Source: an uncultured Prevotellaceae bacterium (lineage in GTDB: Bacteria; Bacteroidota; Bacteroidia; Bacteroidales; Muribaculaceae). Taken from it: DNA of 64,000 nt. Both the position numbers and the translations under genes were made by a program. The stretch's first letter is position 1, and every line of letters begins with the position of its first letter. The notes beneath the pieces are model-generated. The model had not been told where the DNA came from, made no database searches, and saw only the letters and a program-made list of their open reading frames with translations. This document shows positions 53,651 through 63,254 of the stretch, in pieces. The DNA is taken from assembly GCA_947169265.1 (NCBI GenBank), contig CAMVPC010000011.1, positions 1 through 64,000 of the forward strand, written 5' to 3'.

Positions 53651-55207
53651 ATGAGCGACACCTCCAAGCAAAACCTCATCCTGTGGGCCGACGACGAAAT
53701 CGACCTGCTCAAGCCCCACATCATTTTCTTGAAAAACAAGGGATATGACGTGGTCACGGTCACTAACGGGCGCGACGCTCTCGACGCCATGGCGGCCCAG
53801 AACTTCAACCTCATCATCCTTGACGAGAACATGCCCGGCATCAGCGGCCTCGAGACCCTCAACCGCATCAAGCTCTCACAGCCCCAGGTGCCTGTAATCA
53901 TGATTACCAAAAGCGAGGAGGAAAACATCATGAACCAGGCCATAGGCAGTCAAATCGCCGACTACCTCATCAAGCCTGTCAACCCCATGCAGATTTTGCT
54001 GTCGATCAAGAAAAACCTGCACAGCGACGCGCTTGTGGCACAAAAGGCCACCAGCGACTATCAGCAGGCTTTCATGGACATCACGAGCCACATCAACAGC
54101 GCGGCGACCATCGAGCAATGGTACGACATCTACAACACCCTCGTGCGGTGGGAGCTCACCCTGTCGACCGCCGACACCAACATGGACGAACTGCTGCGGC
54201 ACCAAAAGCATGAGGCCAACGTCGCTTTCGCCAAGTTTGTGCGCCGCAACTACGAGCAATGGGTCACCACCGACCGGCACCCGCTGCGCAGCAACGAGGT
54301 GTTCAAAAGCGCCGTGCTGCCGTTGCTCGACAAGGGCGAGCAAGTGTATTTCATCGTCATCGACAACTTTCGCCTCGACCAGTGGAAGACCATCAGCACT
54401 GTCCTTACCGACCTCTACACCATCGACGACGAGCAGCTCTACACGACTATCCTTCCCACCGCCACACAGTATGCCCGCAACGCCATCTTCTCGGGCTTGA
54501 TGCCTGTCGACATTGAGCGCCTCTTCCCGCAACTGTGGGTCGATGAGGACGAAGACGAGGGTAAGAACGTGAACGAGGGACCACTTGTGGCCACCTTCCT
54601 CGACCGGTATCGCCGCCGCTACTCGTTCTCTTACAACAAGATGAGCGACCTGGCCACCGGCGAGCGCCTCGTCAACACGTTTGCCGACCTCGACAAGTTC
54701 CAGCTCAATGTGCTCGTGTTCAACTTTGTAGACATCCTCTCGCACACGCGCACCGAGTCGAAGATGATGCGCGAACTCGCCAACACCGACAGCGCTTACC
54801 GTTCGCTCACGCTAAGCTGGTTCCGCAATTCCTATGCCTACGAGATTTTCCGGCTCATCGCCCAGCGCAAGGCCCGCATCGTGCTCACCACCGACCACGG
54901 CACCGTGCGCGTCGACAACCCCATCAAGGTCATCAGCGACCGCAACACGAACACCAACCTGCGCTACAAGGTGGGCAAGCACATGACCTACAACTCGCGG
55001 CAAGTGTTCGAAATCAAGCAGCCCAAGCGTTACGGGTTGCCGTCGCCCAACGTGTCGAGTGCCTATATCTTCGCCATGGGACGCGACTTCTTTGCCTACC
55101 CCAACAACTACAACCACTACGTAACCTATTACACCGACACTTTCCAGCACGGCGGCATCTCGCTTGAGGAAATGCTCGTGCCGCTCGTCACCCTCTCTCC
55201 CAAGTAA
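53651..55207 (+). CDS. porX: PorX-type response regulator with PglZ domain
   Basis: 518 aa. Residues 1-125 form a CheY-like receiver with acidic pocket ADDE (13-16), phospho-acceptor Asp58 (LIILDENMPG) and Lys in YLIKPVNP. The rest, from about 200, is an alkaline-phosphatase-superfamily PglZ domain (YFIVIDNFRLDQWKTI, LTTDHGTVRVDNP). This architecture defines PorX, which with PorY controls the type IX secretion system and acts as a phosphodiesterase on oligonucleotides. It fits with the Por-type sorting tail on the amylase in this window. No porY is nearby. Confidence 0.94.
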   Translation: MSDTSKQNLILWADDEIDLLKPHIIFLKNKGYDVVTVTNGRDALDAMAAQNFNLIILDENMPGISGLETLNRIKLSQPQVPVIMITKSEEENIMNQAIGSQIADYLIKPVNPMQILLSIKKNLHSDALVAQKATSDYQQAFMDITSHINSAATIEQWYDIYNTLVRWELTLSTADTNMDELLRHQKHEANVAFAKFVRRNYEQWVTTDRHPLRSNEVFKSAVLPLLDKGEQVYFIVIDNFRLDQWKTISTVLTDLYTIDDEQLYTTILPTATQYARNAIFSGLMPVDIERLFPQLWVDEDEDEGKNVNEGPLVATFLDRYRRRYSFSYNKMSDLATGERLVNTFADLDKFQLNVLVFNFVDILSHTRTESKMMRELANTDSAYRSLTLSWFRNSYAYEIFRLIAQRKARIVLTTDHGTVRVDNPIKVISDRNTNTNLRYKVGKHMTYNSRQVFEIKQPKRYGLPSPNVSSAYIFAMGRDFFAYPNNYNHYVTYYTDTFQHGGISLEEMLVPLVTLSPK

Positions 55208-55241
55208 CCCGCCTTACAAACGGTTTTACACGATGGTAACC

Positions 55242-55278
55242 ATCCTAAAATGCCGGCTTGCGTCGGCATTTTTAGGAT
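55242..55278. terminator. Shared bidirectional terminator between porX and susF-like gene
   Basis: ATCCTAAAATGCCG pairs with CGGCATTTTTAGGAT around an 8-nt loop, with T runs on both strands. It lies between convergent genes. Confidence 0.8.
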
Positions 55279-55310
55279 GATTATGTTTTATCGCCCGTGG
55301 CCGGACGCGA

Positions 55311-55341
55311 CGAGGGCGGCACCATGGTGGTGTCGCCCTCG
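55311..55341. repeat. Inverted repeat downstream of the susF-like gene
   Basis: CGAGGGCG (55311-55318) pairs with CGCCCTCG (55334-55341), with a further CACCA/TGGTG stem inside. No T run follows, so it may stabilise the 3' end of the sus transcript. Confidence 0.55.
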
Positions 55342-55382
55342 CGTTGGGATTGTTGTCTAACCGAATAGTTAGAGAACAGAGA

Positions 55383-56819
55383 TTATTCCTTCTGCTTCGT
55401 GTAAACCACGTGGGCCTTACCGTTGCAGAATGCGTAAAGCTGCACGAAGTAAGTACCGGCCTCAATGGTCATGTCGGGACCATCCTGGGTAAGAGCATCG
55501 GCGGTGCCGCCCCAATTCCACTTCCAATCGTCGTTAGCGCGGAACTTGAACTTCACGCCGGCGGGGAATGTGCAAGTGCCTTCCCAAGCACCGGTAGCGG
55601 CGTTGTACTCAAGCTTAGCCGCATCATGCTCCCAGTTGGGAGTCTCGGGGAACGAGCCGATAACACCAATGGTGTTGATTTTCTCGGTAAGCGCCCAAGT
55701 CATGTTGTTGAGGCTCACGTTGACACGGTAGTAACCGGGAACTGCGATAGCGGGGATATCACCACCCTCGACGAGGGTACCTGTGAGTGCGTCGGGAGCG
55801 TCAATCGTGCCACCCCAGTCGGTGCCACCCCAATCGTTCTCGAGAGGACGGAACTTCCATCCGCCATCGATGTAGATAAAGCCTGAATATTCACCGTCGC
55901 CATTCTCGCAGCGAACCGGGCACACGCGACTCCATCCTGTACCGTTACCGATACCATAGATGAACTCGTCGAAGTTGATGGTCTGCATGCGATAAGTACC
56001 CTTCATGAGGTTGAAGGTGAGCTTAATCTTCTTGAAGCCTTGTTGAGCAGCAGCCGTCACCTTGAAAGCGCCACCCTTGCCGATGCCGTAGTTCTGGTCG
56101 ATAGTCGACACTTCCACATCGGTGTCGTCGAGCGCGGTGAGCATTTGAGCCCAAGCATCGTCGCCGGTACCGATAGCCACAGCCGGACACACCTTGAAGT
56201 AGATGTCCTCGCCGGTAGCGTCGAGGGTGATAGTGAACTCGGGATTCTCGTAGCGGTTGCCACCGTTGTTGACCACCACATAGTCGGTGTTGCTGGGATC
56301 CCAACCGTTGATATTACCGATGAGATAGTACTTCTCGTCGATGAACGGAGCGTTCTGTTTCACTTTCACGTTGAAAGGGTCGCTCGAGGCGAGCACCATC
56401 TTCACAGCGGTCTTGCCGTCGCCCACATAGGCCACAGCCTTTGCCGTGAGGTCATACTCCTCGGGAGCCACGCCGTAAGTCTTGGTCACATATTCCCTGA
56501 GGGCATCGTAGTTGACCTCGCCGTTGGCGGTCATGTCGAGCGTAATCTCGTCGTTAAACGTGATAGTATACTTGGCGTTGGCCCACTCATCGGGATTAGC
56601 CGTGGGGGCGGTCACCTGGCACACTTGGATATCGCCGGCCTCATTAGGCTGAGCGGTAGCGAAGTCGATGAGAGGCACCTCGGTAATCGAGCCGTTGCCA
56701 AACGACACGATAGCGCCCTGCTCGTTGGTTGCGGGCGATGCCCAGTCGTTGAAGCTTTCGTCGCACGAAGCGAGAGCCAGCGTCGCAAGGCCTAACAATA
56801 AATATGATTTTAATTTCAT
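55383..56819 (-). CDS. SusF-like surface glycan-binding lipoprotein
   Basis: 478 aa. Lipoprotein signal with Cys19 (LATLALASCDESF). An N-terminal Ig-like region (about 30-150) is followed by tandem starch-binding-type modules (YYLIGNINGWDPSN, IGVIGSFPETPNWEHDAAKL, KFKFRANDDWKWNWGG) with aromatic residues placed as in SusE/SusF. It would hold alpha-glucan at the cell surface for the SusC/SusD transporter. It is the last gene of the operon, separated from the SusE-like gene by a hairpin. The specific glycan (starch or related) is inferred from these modules. Confidence 0.85.
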   Translation of the reverse strand: MKLKSYLLLGLATLALASCDESFNDWASPATNEQGAIVSFGNGSITEVPLIDFATAQPNEAGDIQVCQVTAPTANPDEWANAKYTITFNDEITLDMTANGEVNYDALREYVTKTYGVAPEEYDLTAKAVAYVGDGKTAVKMVLASSDPFNVKVKQNAPFIDEKYYLIGNINGWDPSNTDYVVVNNGGNRYENPEFTITLDATGEDIYFKVCPAVAIGTGDDAWAQMLTALDDTDVEVSTIDQNYGIGKGGAFKVTAAAQQGFKKIKLTFNLMKGTYRMQTINFDEFIYGIGNGTGWSRVCPVRCENGDGEYSGFIYIDGGWKFRPLENDWGGTDWGGTIDAPDALTGTLVEGGDIPAIAVPGYYRVNVSLNNMTWALTEKINTIGVIGSFPETPNWEHDAAKLEYNAATGAWEGTCTFPAGVKFKFRANDDWKWNWGGTADALTQDGPDMTIEAGTYFVQLYAFCNGKAHVVYTKQKE

Positions 56820-56880
56820 AATCGTGTTATTTGTTCAATTTTAAAATTGATGGTATGTGAAAATTGATATTATCGAGTTC

Positions 56881-56903
56881 GGCCCACCCACGTGAGGTGG
56901 GCC
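56881..56903 (-). other. Hairpin between susE-like and susF-like genes
   Basis: GGCCCACC (56881-56888) and GGTGGGCC (56896-56903) pair perfectly around a 7-nt loop in the 105-bp gap. There is no T run. It may attenuate or stabilise segments of the sus transcript. Confidence 0.6.
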
Positions 56904-56924
56904 AAACTTGAACGGTTCAATCAC

Positions 56925-58121
56925 TTATTGTGCAATGAACATGTAGTAACCAGTGATGTCATTGAAGATGATGCGGTAAGAACCGGCGGGCACAGGAATG
57001 TTGTCGCCACCATCTCTCACACCATAGGGGAAGAGCTTGCCGCCCCAGTCGTTGCCCCAAGCGGTACCGGCAGCGAACTTGAGTTCGGTATCCTCGGTGA
57101 AGGTGATATACATTTCCCAGTCGTGGCATTCCTTGTAGCTGGTGAGCGGGCTCATCTTGCTCGATTCCTCGAAGTTCCAGCCCTGGTACTTGCCTGGCAT
57201 GTGCATCTCGGTCCACACCTTCACGTCCTCCTTGTAAGGCGACATCTTGAGGGTGTGAGCCTTAGTGTCGAGCTCGAGCTTGTAGTAACCGGCCTTGGTG
57301 ACCTTGATGTTGCCGCTGGGCTCGTCCTTTTGACGATAGCGATAGCCACCTTCCTCAGTACCTTCGCAGATACCATAATTCCAGTTACCGACAGGACCGA
57401 GACCGGCAGGTGCGAGAATCTTATATTCCTCGCCCTCGTCGAACCAGCCTATGTACTCGATAACACCGGTGCCGTCCTTCTTGTCGTACTCGTTAGCCGG
57501 GTTGACATAGAGCGGCGTCATGTTACTGCAATCCGCGTTGTTGGTCCAGTTGCTGCCATTACCGAACTTGGCACCCACGAGCCACCAGATTTCGGGGGCG
57601 GCATCCTTGAGTTCCAAGTAGTAAGGATCAACCTTGACGGTAACCACATTAGAGTAAACCTTGGTGTCGGTCTCGTCGTTGACGAGCTGAGCCACCATGC
57701 GGAAGTAGACGGTTTCGACACCTTCGGCAAACTCTTCCTCATCCTTGTAACCACGGATGAGCATGATGCCCTTGTCGATTTCGGTGGCGGGCACATCGTA
57801 GTCGATCGAAGTGCTGTTGCCCTCGATGGTGTAGAACTTGGGCGCGGCCTCTTCGTCCTCAACGACGGTCCAGTCGTTGTCGAGGCTCATCTGCACGCTG
57901 TACTGCACGGCGGCGGGATAGCCATAGTCGGGCTGGGTCTTAGCCTTGAGCTGGACCGACTGGCTGTTCTCAAGATCAATGACGTTATCGCCAATGGTGG
58001 GGTTGAGCAGCGTGAACGTTGCGGGCGTTTTCATCTTGGGGTTGTCGTCGCGGTCGGTTTCACAAGCCGTGAACGCCAGCAAGCCCAAGAGCAAAGACGC
58101 CATTATGCTGAATTTTTTCAT
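56925..58121 (-). CDS. SusE-like surface glycan-binding lipoprotein
   Basis: 398 aa. Lipoprotein signal with Cys20 (LLGLLAFTACETDRDD). The N-terminal SusE domain begins KTPATFTLLNPTIGD and is followed by modules containing YIGWFDEGEEYKILAPAGLG and LKFAAGTAWGNDWGGKLFPY. Together with the SusF-like protein it should bind the polysaccharide at the surface. It starts 46 bp after susD and is co-transcribed with it. Confidence 0.88.
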   Translation of the reverse strand: MKKFSIMASLLLGLLAFTACETDRDDNPKMKTPATFTLLNPTIGDNVIDLENSQSVQLKAKTQPDYGYPAAVQYSVQMSLDNDWTVVEDEEAAPKFYTIEGNSTSIDYDVPATEIDKGIMLIRGYKDEEEFAEGVETVYFRMVAQLVNDETDTKVYSNVVTVKVDPYYLELKDAAPEIWWLVGAKFGNGSNWTNNADCSNMTPLYVNPANEYDKKDGTGVIEYIGWFDEGEEYKILAPAGLGPVGNWNYGICEGTEEGGYRYRQKDEPSGNIKVTKAGYYKLELDTKAHTLKMSPYKEDVKVWTEMHMPGKYQGWNFEESSKMSPLTSYKECHDWEMYITFTEDTELKFAAGTAWGNDWGGKLFPYGVRDGGDNIPVPAGSYRIIFNDITGYYMFIAQ

Positions 58122-58167
58122 ATTGAATATTCTCTAAAAATGAGTTAAACGTTGAAAGAATTAACCA

Positions 58168-59799
58168 TTAATAACCCGGATTCTGCTTCAGGTTGCTGTT
58201 AGCGTTGAGGTCGCTATTGGGGATAGCGAAGATGTTATAGTTGGCGCTGAAGGGCGTGCCGGCATAGGTACCACCCATCCATTCCCACTTATAGCTGCTT
58301 TGGCCACCGTACATACCGAAACGGATGAGGTCCATGCGGCGGCGACCCTCGAAGCCAAACTCCTTAGCCCACTCGTTGATGAGCTGGGGCAGGTTGACCG
58401 AGCTGATGTTGGCGTTGGCGTGAGCGCGAGCGCGCAGAGCCTTGACCTTCTCCACACCGTCGGCGGTGCAAGTGCCACCGTTAAGGCGAGCGTCGGCCTC
58501 GGCATAGTTGAGGTAAGCCTCGGCAAGGCGCAGGATGGGGAAGTCGGTGTCGGTGAATGCCGTGTTGTGGGTTCCGGTACCGTCGGGCTTGGTGCTGTAG
58601 GTGTTGAGGAACTTCACATAAGCATAACCGGTGTCGAAGGTGTTCTCATCGTCGATCGAGAGCGTGTGGCCATCGGTGTAGAACAGCGCGCGGTCGTCAC
58701 CGGCGGCGATAGCCGTCTCGTGAGGATTGGTGCTGCTGGGAGCCTCAAAGTCGCTGAAGAACAGTTGGCTGAACTGCTTGCGAGCGCGGTTACCGCCCCA
58801 TTGCTCGGTGGTGCCGGTGGGGTAGTTTGCGCGAATCTTGTCGTTGGTGGTCGAAGCGATGATAAACAGGGTGCCACCATAGCTCTGGGCGTCGTTACCG
58901 TCGCACAGCACGGGAAGGATGATCTCGTTTTGCGCGCCGTTGCTGTCGTTGTCGCCCATGAAGAGCATCTGGAATGCGCTGAAGTTCTCGTTGCCGGTAG
59001 TGTGCAGGGTATAGCCGCTGTGGAGCACCTTGTCGGCATAGTCCTTAGCCTTTTGCCACTGTGCGGTGCCGGTGTAAACCTCGGCGTTGAGGTAGAGACG
59101 GCTGAGCATGAGCCAACCGGCGGCCTTGTCGGCGCGGCCATAGTTGGTGCTGCGGGGCTCGGCAAGGATTTCGTTGCCTTCGCCGTCACCCACGATATCC
59201 TTGAATTCCTTCTCGATGAAGTTGAACACTTCTTGGCGGGTAGCCTGCTGCGGGTTCTCGCTCGAGATGTGGGTCACCATGGGCGGGTTGCCGTAGAGGT
59301 CACACAGATAGAAGTAGTAGAAGGCGCGCATGAAACGGGCCTCGGCACGCTTTTGCAGCGTGGCGGCGTCGTCGGCACCCTCGGTGTTGTCGAGGTAGAA
59401 GTTGGCGAGTGTCACGCCGAACAGGAGGCGATAGTAAAGACCTTGCATCCAGTTGTGCTCGGCGGTCCAGGCGTTGTGGTTGAACTCGGGGATACCGGGG
59501 TCGTTCCACCAGCAGTGTGCCTCATCGGTGGTAATTTCGTTAGCGTTCCACACGATACGCACAAAGTTCGAGAAGCCTTCGTCGAAATTGGCGATGTCGC
59601 CGCTTCCGGCGGGGCCTTGCTGGCCCGTGAGGCTCATGTTGGCATAAATCTTGTTGAAGACCGCATCAAGGTTGGGGTCGGCAACTTGCTGTGGGTTTTC
59701 GTTCTCCACATCGAGGTCGTTCACACACGAGGTGAAAGACAGCGACGTCATGGCCAAAAAACCGGCAGCCACCAAATATTTAATACTCGATAATTTCAT
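58168..59799 (-). CDS. susD: SusD/RagB family nutrient-binding lipoprotein
   Basis: 543 aa from ATG 59799 (MKLSSIKYLVAAGFLAMTSL); the lipobox Cys is in LSFTSCVND. The TPR-rich SusD fold is supported by RFMRAFYYFYLCDLYGNPPM, KAAGWLMLSRLYLNAEVY, the C-terminal FGFEGRRRMDLIRFG and the ending NPNLKQNPGY-like motif (NSNLKQNPGY). It forms the lid of the SusC channel and binds oligosaccharide on the cell surface. It is 29 bp downstream of susC. The symbol denotes the family; substrate specificity is inferred from the adjacent SusE/F-like genes. Confidence 0.95.
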   Translation of the reverse strand: MKLSSIKYLVAAGFLAMTSLSFTSCVNDLDVENENPQQVADPNLDAVFNKIYANMSLTGQQGPAGSGDIANFDEGFSNFVRIVWNANEITTDEAHCWWNDPGIPEFNHNAWTAEHNWMQGLYYRLLFGVTLANFYLDNTEGADDAATLQKRAEARFMRAFYYFYLCDLYGNPPMVTHISSENPQQATRQEVFNFIEKEFKDIVGDGEGNEILAEPRSTNYGRADKAAGWLMLSRLYLNAEVYTGTAQWQKAKDYADKVLHSGYTLHTTGNENFSAFQMLFMGDNDSNGAQNEIILPVLCDGNDAQSYGGTLFIIASTTNDKIRANYPTGTTEQWGGNRARKQFSQLFFSDFEAPSSTNPHETAIAAGDDRALFYTDGHTLSIDDENTFDTGYAYVKFLNTYSTKPDGTGTHNTAFTDTDFPILRLAEAYLNYAEADARLNGGTCTADGVEKVKALRARAHANANISSVNLPQLINEWAKEFGFEGRRRMDLIRFGMYGGQSSYKWEWMGGTYAGTPFSANYNIFAIPNSDLNANSNLKQNPGY

Positions 59800-59828
59800 A
59801 GTGATATTCTTGATTTGCATTTAATGAA

Positions 59829-62800
59829 TTAGAAATTCAAGCTAAGACCGAGAATCGTGGTGAGGGCGCGCGGGTAGATGTCGCCGTCATATCCACCACC
59901 CACCTCGGGGTCGATGCCGCTATACTTGGTCCAGGTACACACGTTTTGCACGGTAGCGTAGATACGTCCGTTGATGTCGTAACCGAACAAGCGGGGGAAG
60001 CTGTAACCGAGGGTGATGTTGTCGAGCTTGAAGAACGAGGCGTTCTCAATCCAGTAGTCGCTCATGAACTGCTCGGTGTACATGTTGGTCAAGCCGCGCT
60101 CCACAGCGCTCACGGGGCGGTTGCTCACGAAGCCGTTCACATACACGGCACCGCGGCCCACGTTGGCCGAACCGGCTTCCACGCCATTATACATGTAGTT
60201 GCCCAGGCTGGCGCGAGCGCTGAAGCCGAGGTCCCAGTTCTTGTAGATGAACTTGTTGCTCAGGCCCATGGTCACGTCGGGATCGGGCTTGTAGTAGTAG
60301 TAACGGTCGTCGGTGGTGATGATACCATCGCCATCGCGGTCGACATAGGTGTTGGGGACAATCTTGCCGTTAGCGTCGTACACTTGCTGGTACACCCAGA
60401 AAGCGCCCACGGCGTTACCCACATGGTGAGCCTTGATGTTGCCACCCACGCCACCGGCTGCGCCACCGTGAGGAATGTTGTAGTTGGGGCCCTCGCCGGT
60501 GATAAGCTCGTCGATGCGGTTCTTGTTATAAGTGGCGTTGAAGTTGATTTCCCACGAGAAGTCCTTCTTGACGATGGGGCGCACGGTGGTCGTGAACTCG
60601 ACACCGGTGTTGTGGAGGCTACCCACGTTGCTTTGCACCACGTTGCTGAAGTTGGTACCTGCAGCGGTGTACACATCGTTCAAGAGGTCTTTGGTCTTGC
60701 GGTAGTAGTAGTCGACGCTGAACGTCCAGCGGTTGTTCCACAGCGCCACGTCGATACCGGCGTTGTAAGTCGTCGTCTTCTCCCAAGTGAGCTCGGGGTT
60801 GTAAGCGTCGGGACGATAGAGCAAGCCGTTGATGAGGCCAATGTTATAGAAGGCGTGGTCCTTGCTCGGGGTGTAGGTGGGGATGTAGGTGTAGTTGCCG
60901 ATACCCTCCTGCTGACCGGTGATACCGTAACCCAAGCGCAGCTTGAGGTCGTTGATGGCCTGCACATTCTTCAGGAAGGCTTCTTCCTTGATTTTCCATG
61001 CGAAGGCAGCCGAGGGGAACAGACCCCAGCGGTGGTCCTTGTGGAAGCGGCTCGAGCCGTCGTCACGCAGGGTGAAGGTGAACAGGTAACGATCCTTAAA
61101 GGCATAGTTGATACGGCCAAAGAACGACACAATCACGTTACCGGTTTTGTAACGGGTCTCGGTCGTGGGCGGGTTGAAGGGCTCGCCGGCGCTCTGGGTG
61201 TTGGTCATGGGGTACTTACCGGCACCGTACCAGTTGCTCGACTGGTGGAACCTTTGATACTCATAACCGGCCATGATATCGATGGTATGGTCCTTGAGTT
61301 CCTTGAGATACTGTGCGTAAGCACTCAGCGAGAGGCTGTAGTTCTCTTCGCGGCTCCAGCTCTCGTAGCCATAATAATAATAGGTGTCGTCGGGATAGTA
61401 ACGGTCGCGGTTCACCAATTGCTTGCCGTGGCTGTAGGTAGCACCACCATTGACGTGGAGGCGCAGGTCCTCAAAGCCGTGGATGCGGTAGTCGGCCTCA
61501 AAGTTACCGATGTACTTGGTAGAGTGGGAGCGGTCGTAGATGAGATTGAGCGACGAAACAGGGTTCTTGGTGGCATTGCGGTTCACGGTGTAGAGCCATC
61601 CGGGCTCGCCGTCGAAACCACCGCTCTGGTACCACTGGGTGTAACCCTTGAAGTATTCGCGGGCGATGCTGTTGTCGGTCATCACGGGCTTGGTGGGATC
61701 GTAAGGACGGGCCTGACCCACGGCGCCGCTGTTGTTACCGGTCCAGTTGTTGGTGGCGAGCATGGCCTTACCGTTGAGGTTCAACTTGAGGTGGTCGCCA
61801 AAGAGGCTCGGCGAGAGGTTCACGCTGGCGGTGTAACGCTTGAAGTTCGATTCCTTGATGATACCTTGGTTGTTGGTGTAACCAATCGACACGCGGTAAG
61901 GCATGTGCTTCGAGCTGCCGGCGATGGTGACGTTGTGGTCGGTCGACACGGCGGTGCGGAAGATTTCGTCATACCAGTTGGTGTTGGCAAAGTGCTGTTG
62001 ACCCTTGTCATCGTACCAGCCGAGCGAGCGATAAGCGTCGCTGTCCTCGCCATAGAGGTCGCGGATGAACTTGGTGAAAGTGGGACCGTCCATCATGTCG
62101 GGAGTGCTCTTGCGCATCGACACCGACACGTTGCCGTTATAGCTCACGTGGGGAGCCACGCCGGCTTTTCCCTTCTTGGTGGTAATGATAATCACACCGT
62201 TCGAGGCGCGGCTACCGTAGATTGCGGTGGCACTTGCGTCCTTGAGGACGGTGAAGCTCTCGATGTCGTTGGGGTTGACCATCGACAGGGGGTTACCCAG
62301 ACCCTTGGCGCCATAGGTATCCATGGCCAGACCGTCGATGACGATCAACGGGTCGTTGCTGGCGTTAAGCGACGAGCCACCGCGGATGCGGATCGAAGCG
62401 CCGCCGTCAGGACCACCACCGGTGGTGACATTCACACCGGCAATCTTACCGCTGATCATGTCTTGGGCGTTGGTCTGCAAACCATGGTTCATCTCATCGG
62501 GCTTGAGCGAGAGCACCGAGCCGGTGGCATCGGTTTTCTTCACCTGGCCATAACCGATGACGACGACCTCGTCGAGCAACTCGCTGTCTTCGAGGAGCGT
62601 AATCACCACGTTGGGCGCTGCGCTAACGGTTTGCGGCTGGTAGCCAATAGAAGTGACTTGGAGCTGGGCACCGTTGTTAGCGGTGAGCACAAAATTACCG
62701 TCGAAGTCGGTAGCAGCCGCAGTGCTGGTACCTACCACGCGGATTGTGGCACCGATAACAGGCTCGCCCGTAGCATCCTTAACATGTCCCTGCACAGTAA

Positions 62801-62885
62801 TCTGCGCAGAGGCCCCGATTGACAGGAACAATCCCATCAACACGGCAAGAATCCTTAGCGGAATTCTAAAGTTTACCTGCTTCAT
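59829..62885 (-). CDS. susC: SusC/RagA family TonB-dependent outer membrane transporter
   Basis: 1018 aa with a signal peptide. An N-terminal carboxypeptidase-regulatory-like domain (ITVQGHVKDATGEPVIGATI, about 28-105) is followed by a plug domain (SLNASNDPLIVIDGLAMD, GSRASNGVIIITTKKGK) and a 22-strand barrel ending in LTTILGLSLNF, the usual terminal aromatic. Energy comes from TonB; it imports oligosaccharide captured by SusD/E/F. It is first in the susCDEF-like operon, divergent from a LacI-type gene. No extracytoplasmic-sigma or hybrid sensor domain is attached. Confidence 0.97.
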   Translation of the reverse strand: MKQVNFRIPLRILAVLMGLFLSIGASAQITVQGHVKDATGEPVIGATIRVVGTSTAAATDFDGNFVLTANNGAQLQVTSIGYQPQTVSAAPNVVITLLEDSELLDEVVVIGYGQVKKTDATGSVLSLKPDEMNHGLQTNAQDMISGKIAGVNVTTGGGPDGGASIRIRGGSSLNASNDPLIVIDGLAMDTYGAKGLGNPLSMVNPNDIESFTVLKDASATAIYGSRASNGVIIITTKKGKAGVAPHVSYNGNVSVSMRKSTPDMMDGPTFTKFIRDLYGEDSDAYRSLGWYDDKGQQHFANTNWYDEIFRTAVSTDHNVTIAGSSKHMPYRVSIGYTNNQGIIKESNFKRYTASVNLSPSLFGDHLKLNLNGKAMLATNNWTGNNSGAVGQARPYDPTKPVMTDNSIAREYFKGYTQWYQSGGFDGEPGWLYTVNRNATKNPVSSLNLIYDRSHSTKYIGNFEADYRIHGFEDLRLHVNGGATYSHGKQLVNRDRYYPDDTYYYYGYESWSREENYSLSLSAYAQYLKELKDHTIDIMAGYEYQRFHQSSNWYGAGKYPMTNTQSAGEPFNPPTTETRYKTGNVIVSFFGRINYAFKDRYLFTFTLRDDGSSRFHKDHRWGLFPSAAFAWKIKEEAFLKNVQAINDLKLRLGYGITGQQEGIGNYTYIPTYTPSKDHAFYNIGLINGLLYRPDAYNPELTWEKTTTYNAGIDVALWNNRWTFSVDYYYRKTKDLLNDVYTAAGTNFSNVVQSNVGSLHNTGVEFTTTVRPIVKKDFSWEINFNATYNKNRIDELITGEGPNYNIPHGGAAGGVGGNIKAHHVGNAVGAFWVYQQVYDANGKIVPNTYVDRDGDGIITTDDRYYYYKPDPDVTMGLSNKFIYKNWDLGFSARASLGNYMYNGVEAGSANVGRGAVYVNGFVSNRPVSAVERGLTNMYTEQFMSDYWIENASFFKLDNITLGYSFPRLFGYDINGRIYATVQNVCTWTKYSGIDPEVGGGYDGDIYPRALTTILGLSLNF

Positions 62886-62940
62886 TTTTTGTTAGTTATT
62901 AAGTTATTAAGTAGTTATGTATAAATAATTTATGTTATCA

Positions 62941-62948
62941 AACCGGTT
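62941..62948. promoter_or_regulatory. AACCGGTT palindrome in the susC leader, candidate operator
   Basis: It lies between the likely minus-strand transcript start (about 62983) and the susC ATG, a position suited to a repressor roadblock. The surrounding TTATCAAACCGGTTAA matches the site at 1633-1647. A GTGCC/GGGCAC inverted repeat (62961-62978) lies beside it. Confidence 0.45.
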
Positions 62949-62990
62949 AATGTTCGCAAAGTGCCTTTCGATGGGCACACAATAGCAAGG

Positions 62991-62998
62991 CAAAATTA
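62991..62998 (-). promoter_or_regulatory. -7 promoter box of the sus operon
   Basis: Minus-strand TAATTTTG about 106 bp before the susC start codon; a -33 element is not obvious, which fits an activated or repressed promoter. The remaining 369-bp gap to the LacI-type gene holds AT-rich sequence and no other gene. Confidence 0.5.
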
Positions 62999-63254
62999 GA
63001 TTTTTGCCGCATTTTCACACCATTTTTTTCATTTAAATACATTTGAAAATATGCGCAATCGTTTGCATTGACATTATTTAAGAAAAAAAATTAATTCCAT
63101 TTATGATTTTTGCACTAATTTTGCCCCACGGCGACACAGGGTCGAGCCACGAGAAAACGTTCAAGCGAGCGCTTGTCGATTTTCAACCGGCCGGCATCTC
63201 CTGTCGCCCAAAGACGAAAACACCTTATTTATTATCTTAGTGACACAGGCTCTT

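Noticed and set aside
59946-62822. A very long open frame on the plus strand opposite susC
   Set aside because: It mirrors the GC-biased codons of susC, has no recognisable domain, and susC is certain. Similar long antisense frames opposite the PgpH-like, phosphoethanolamine transferase and glpA genes were left out for the same reason.
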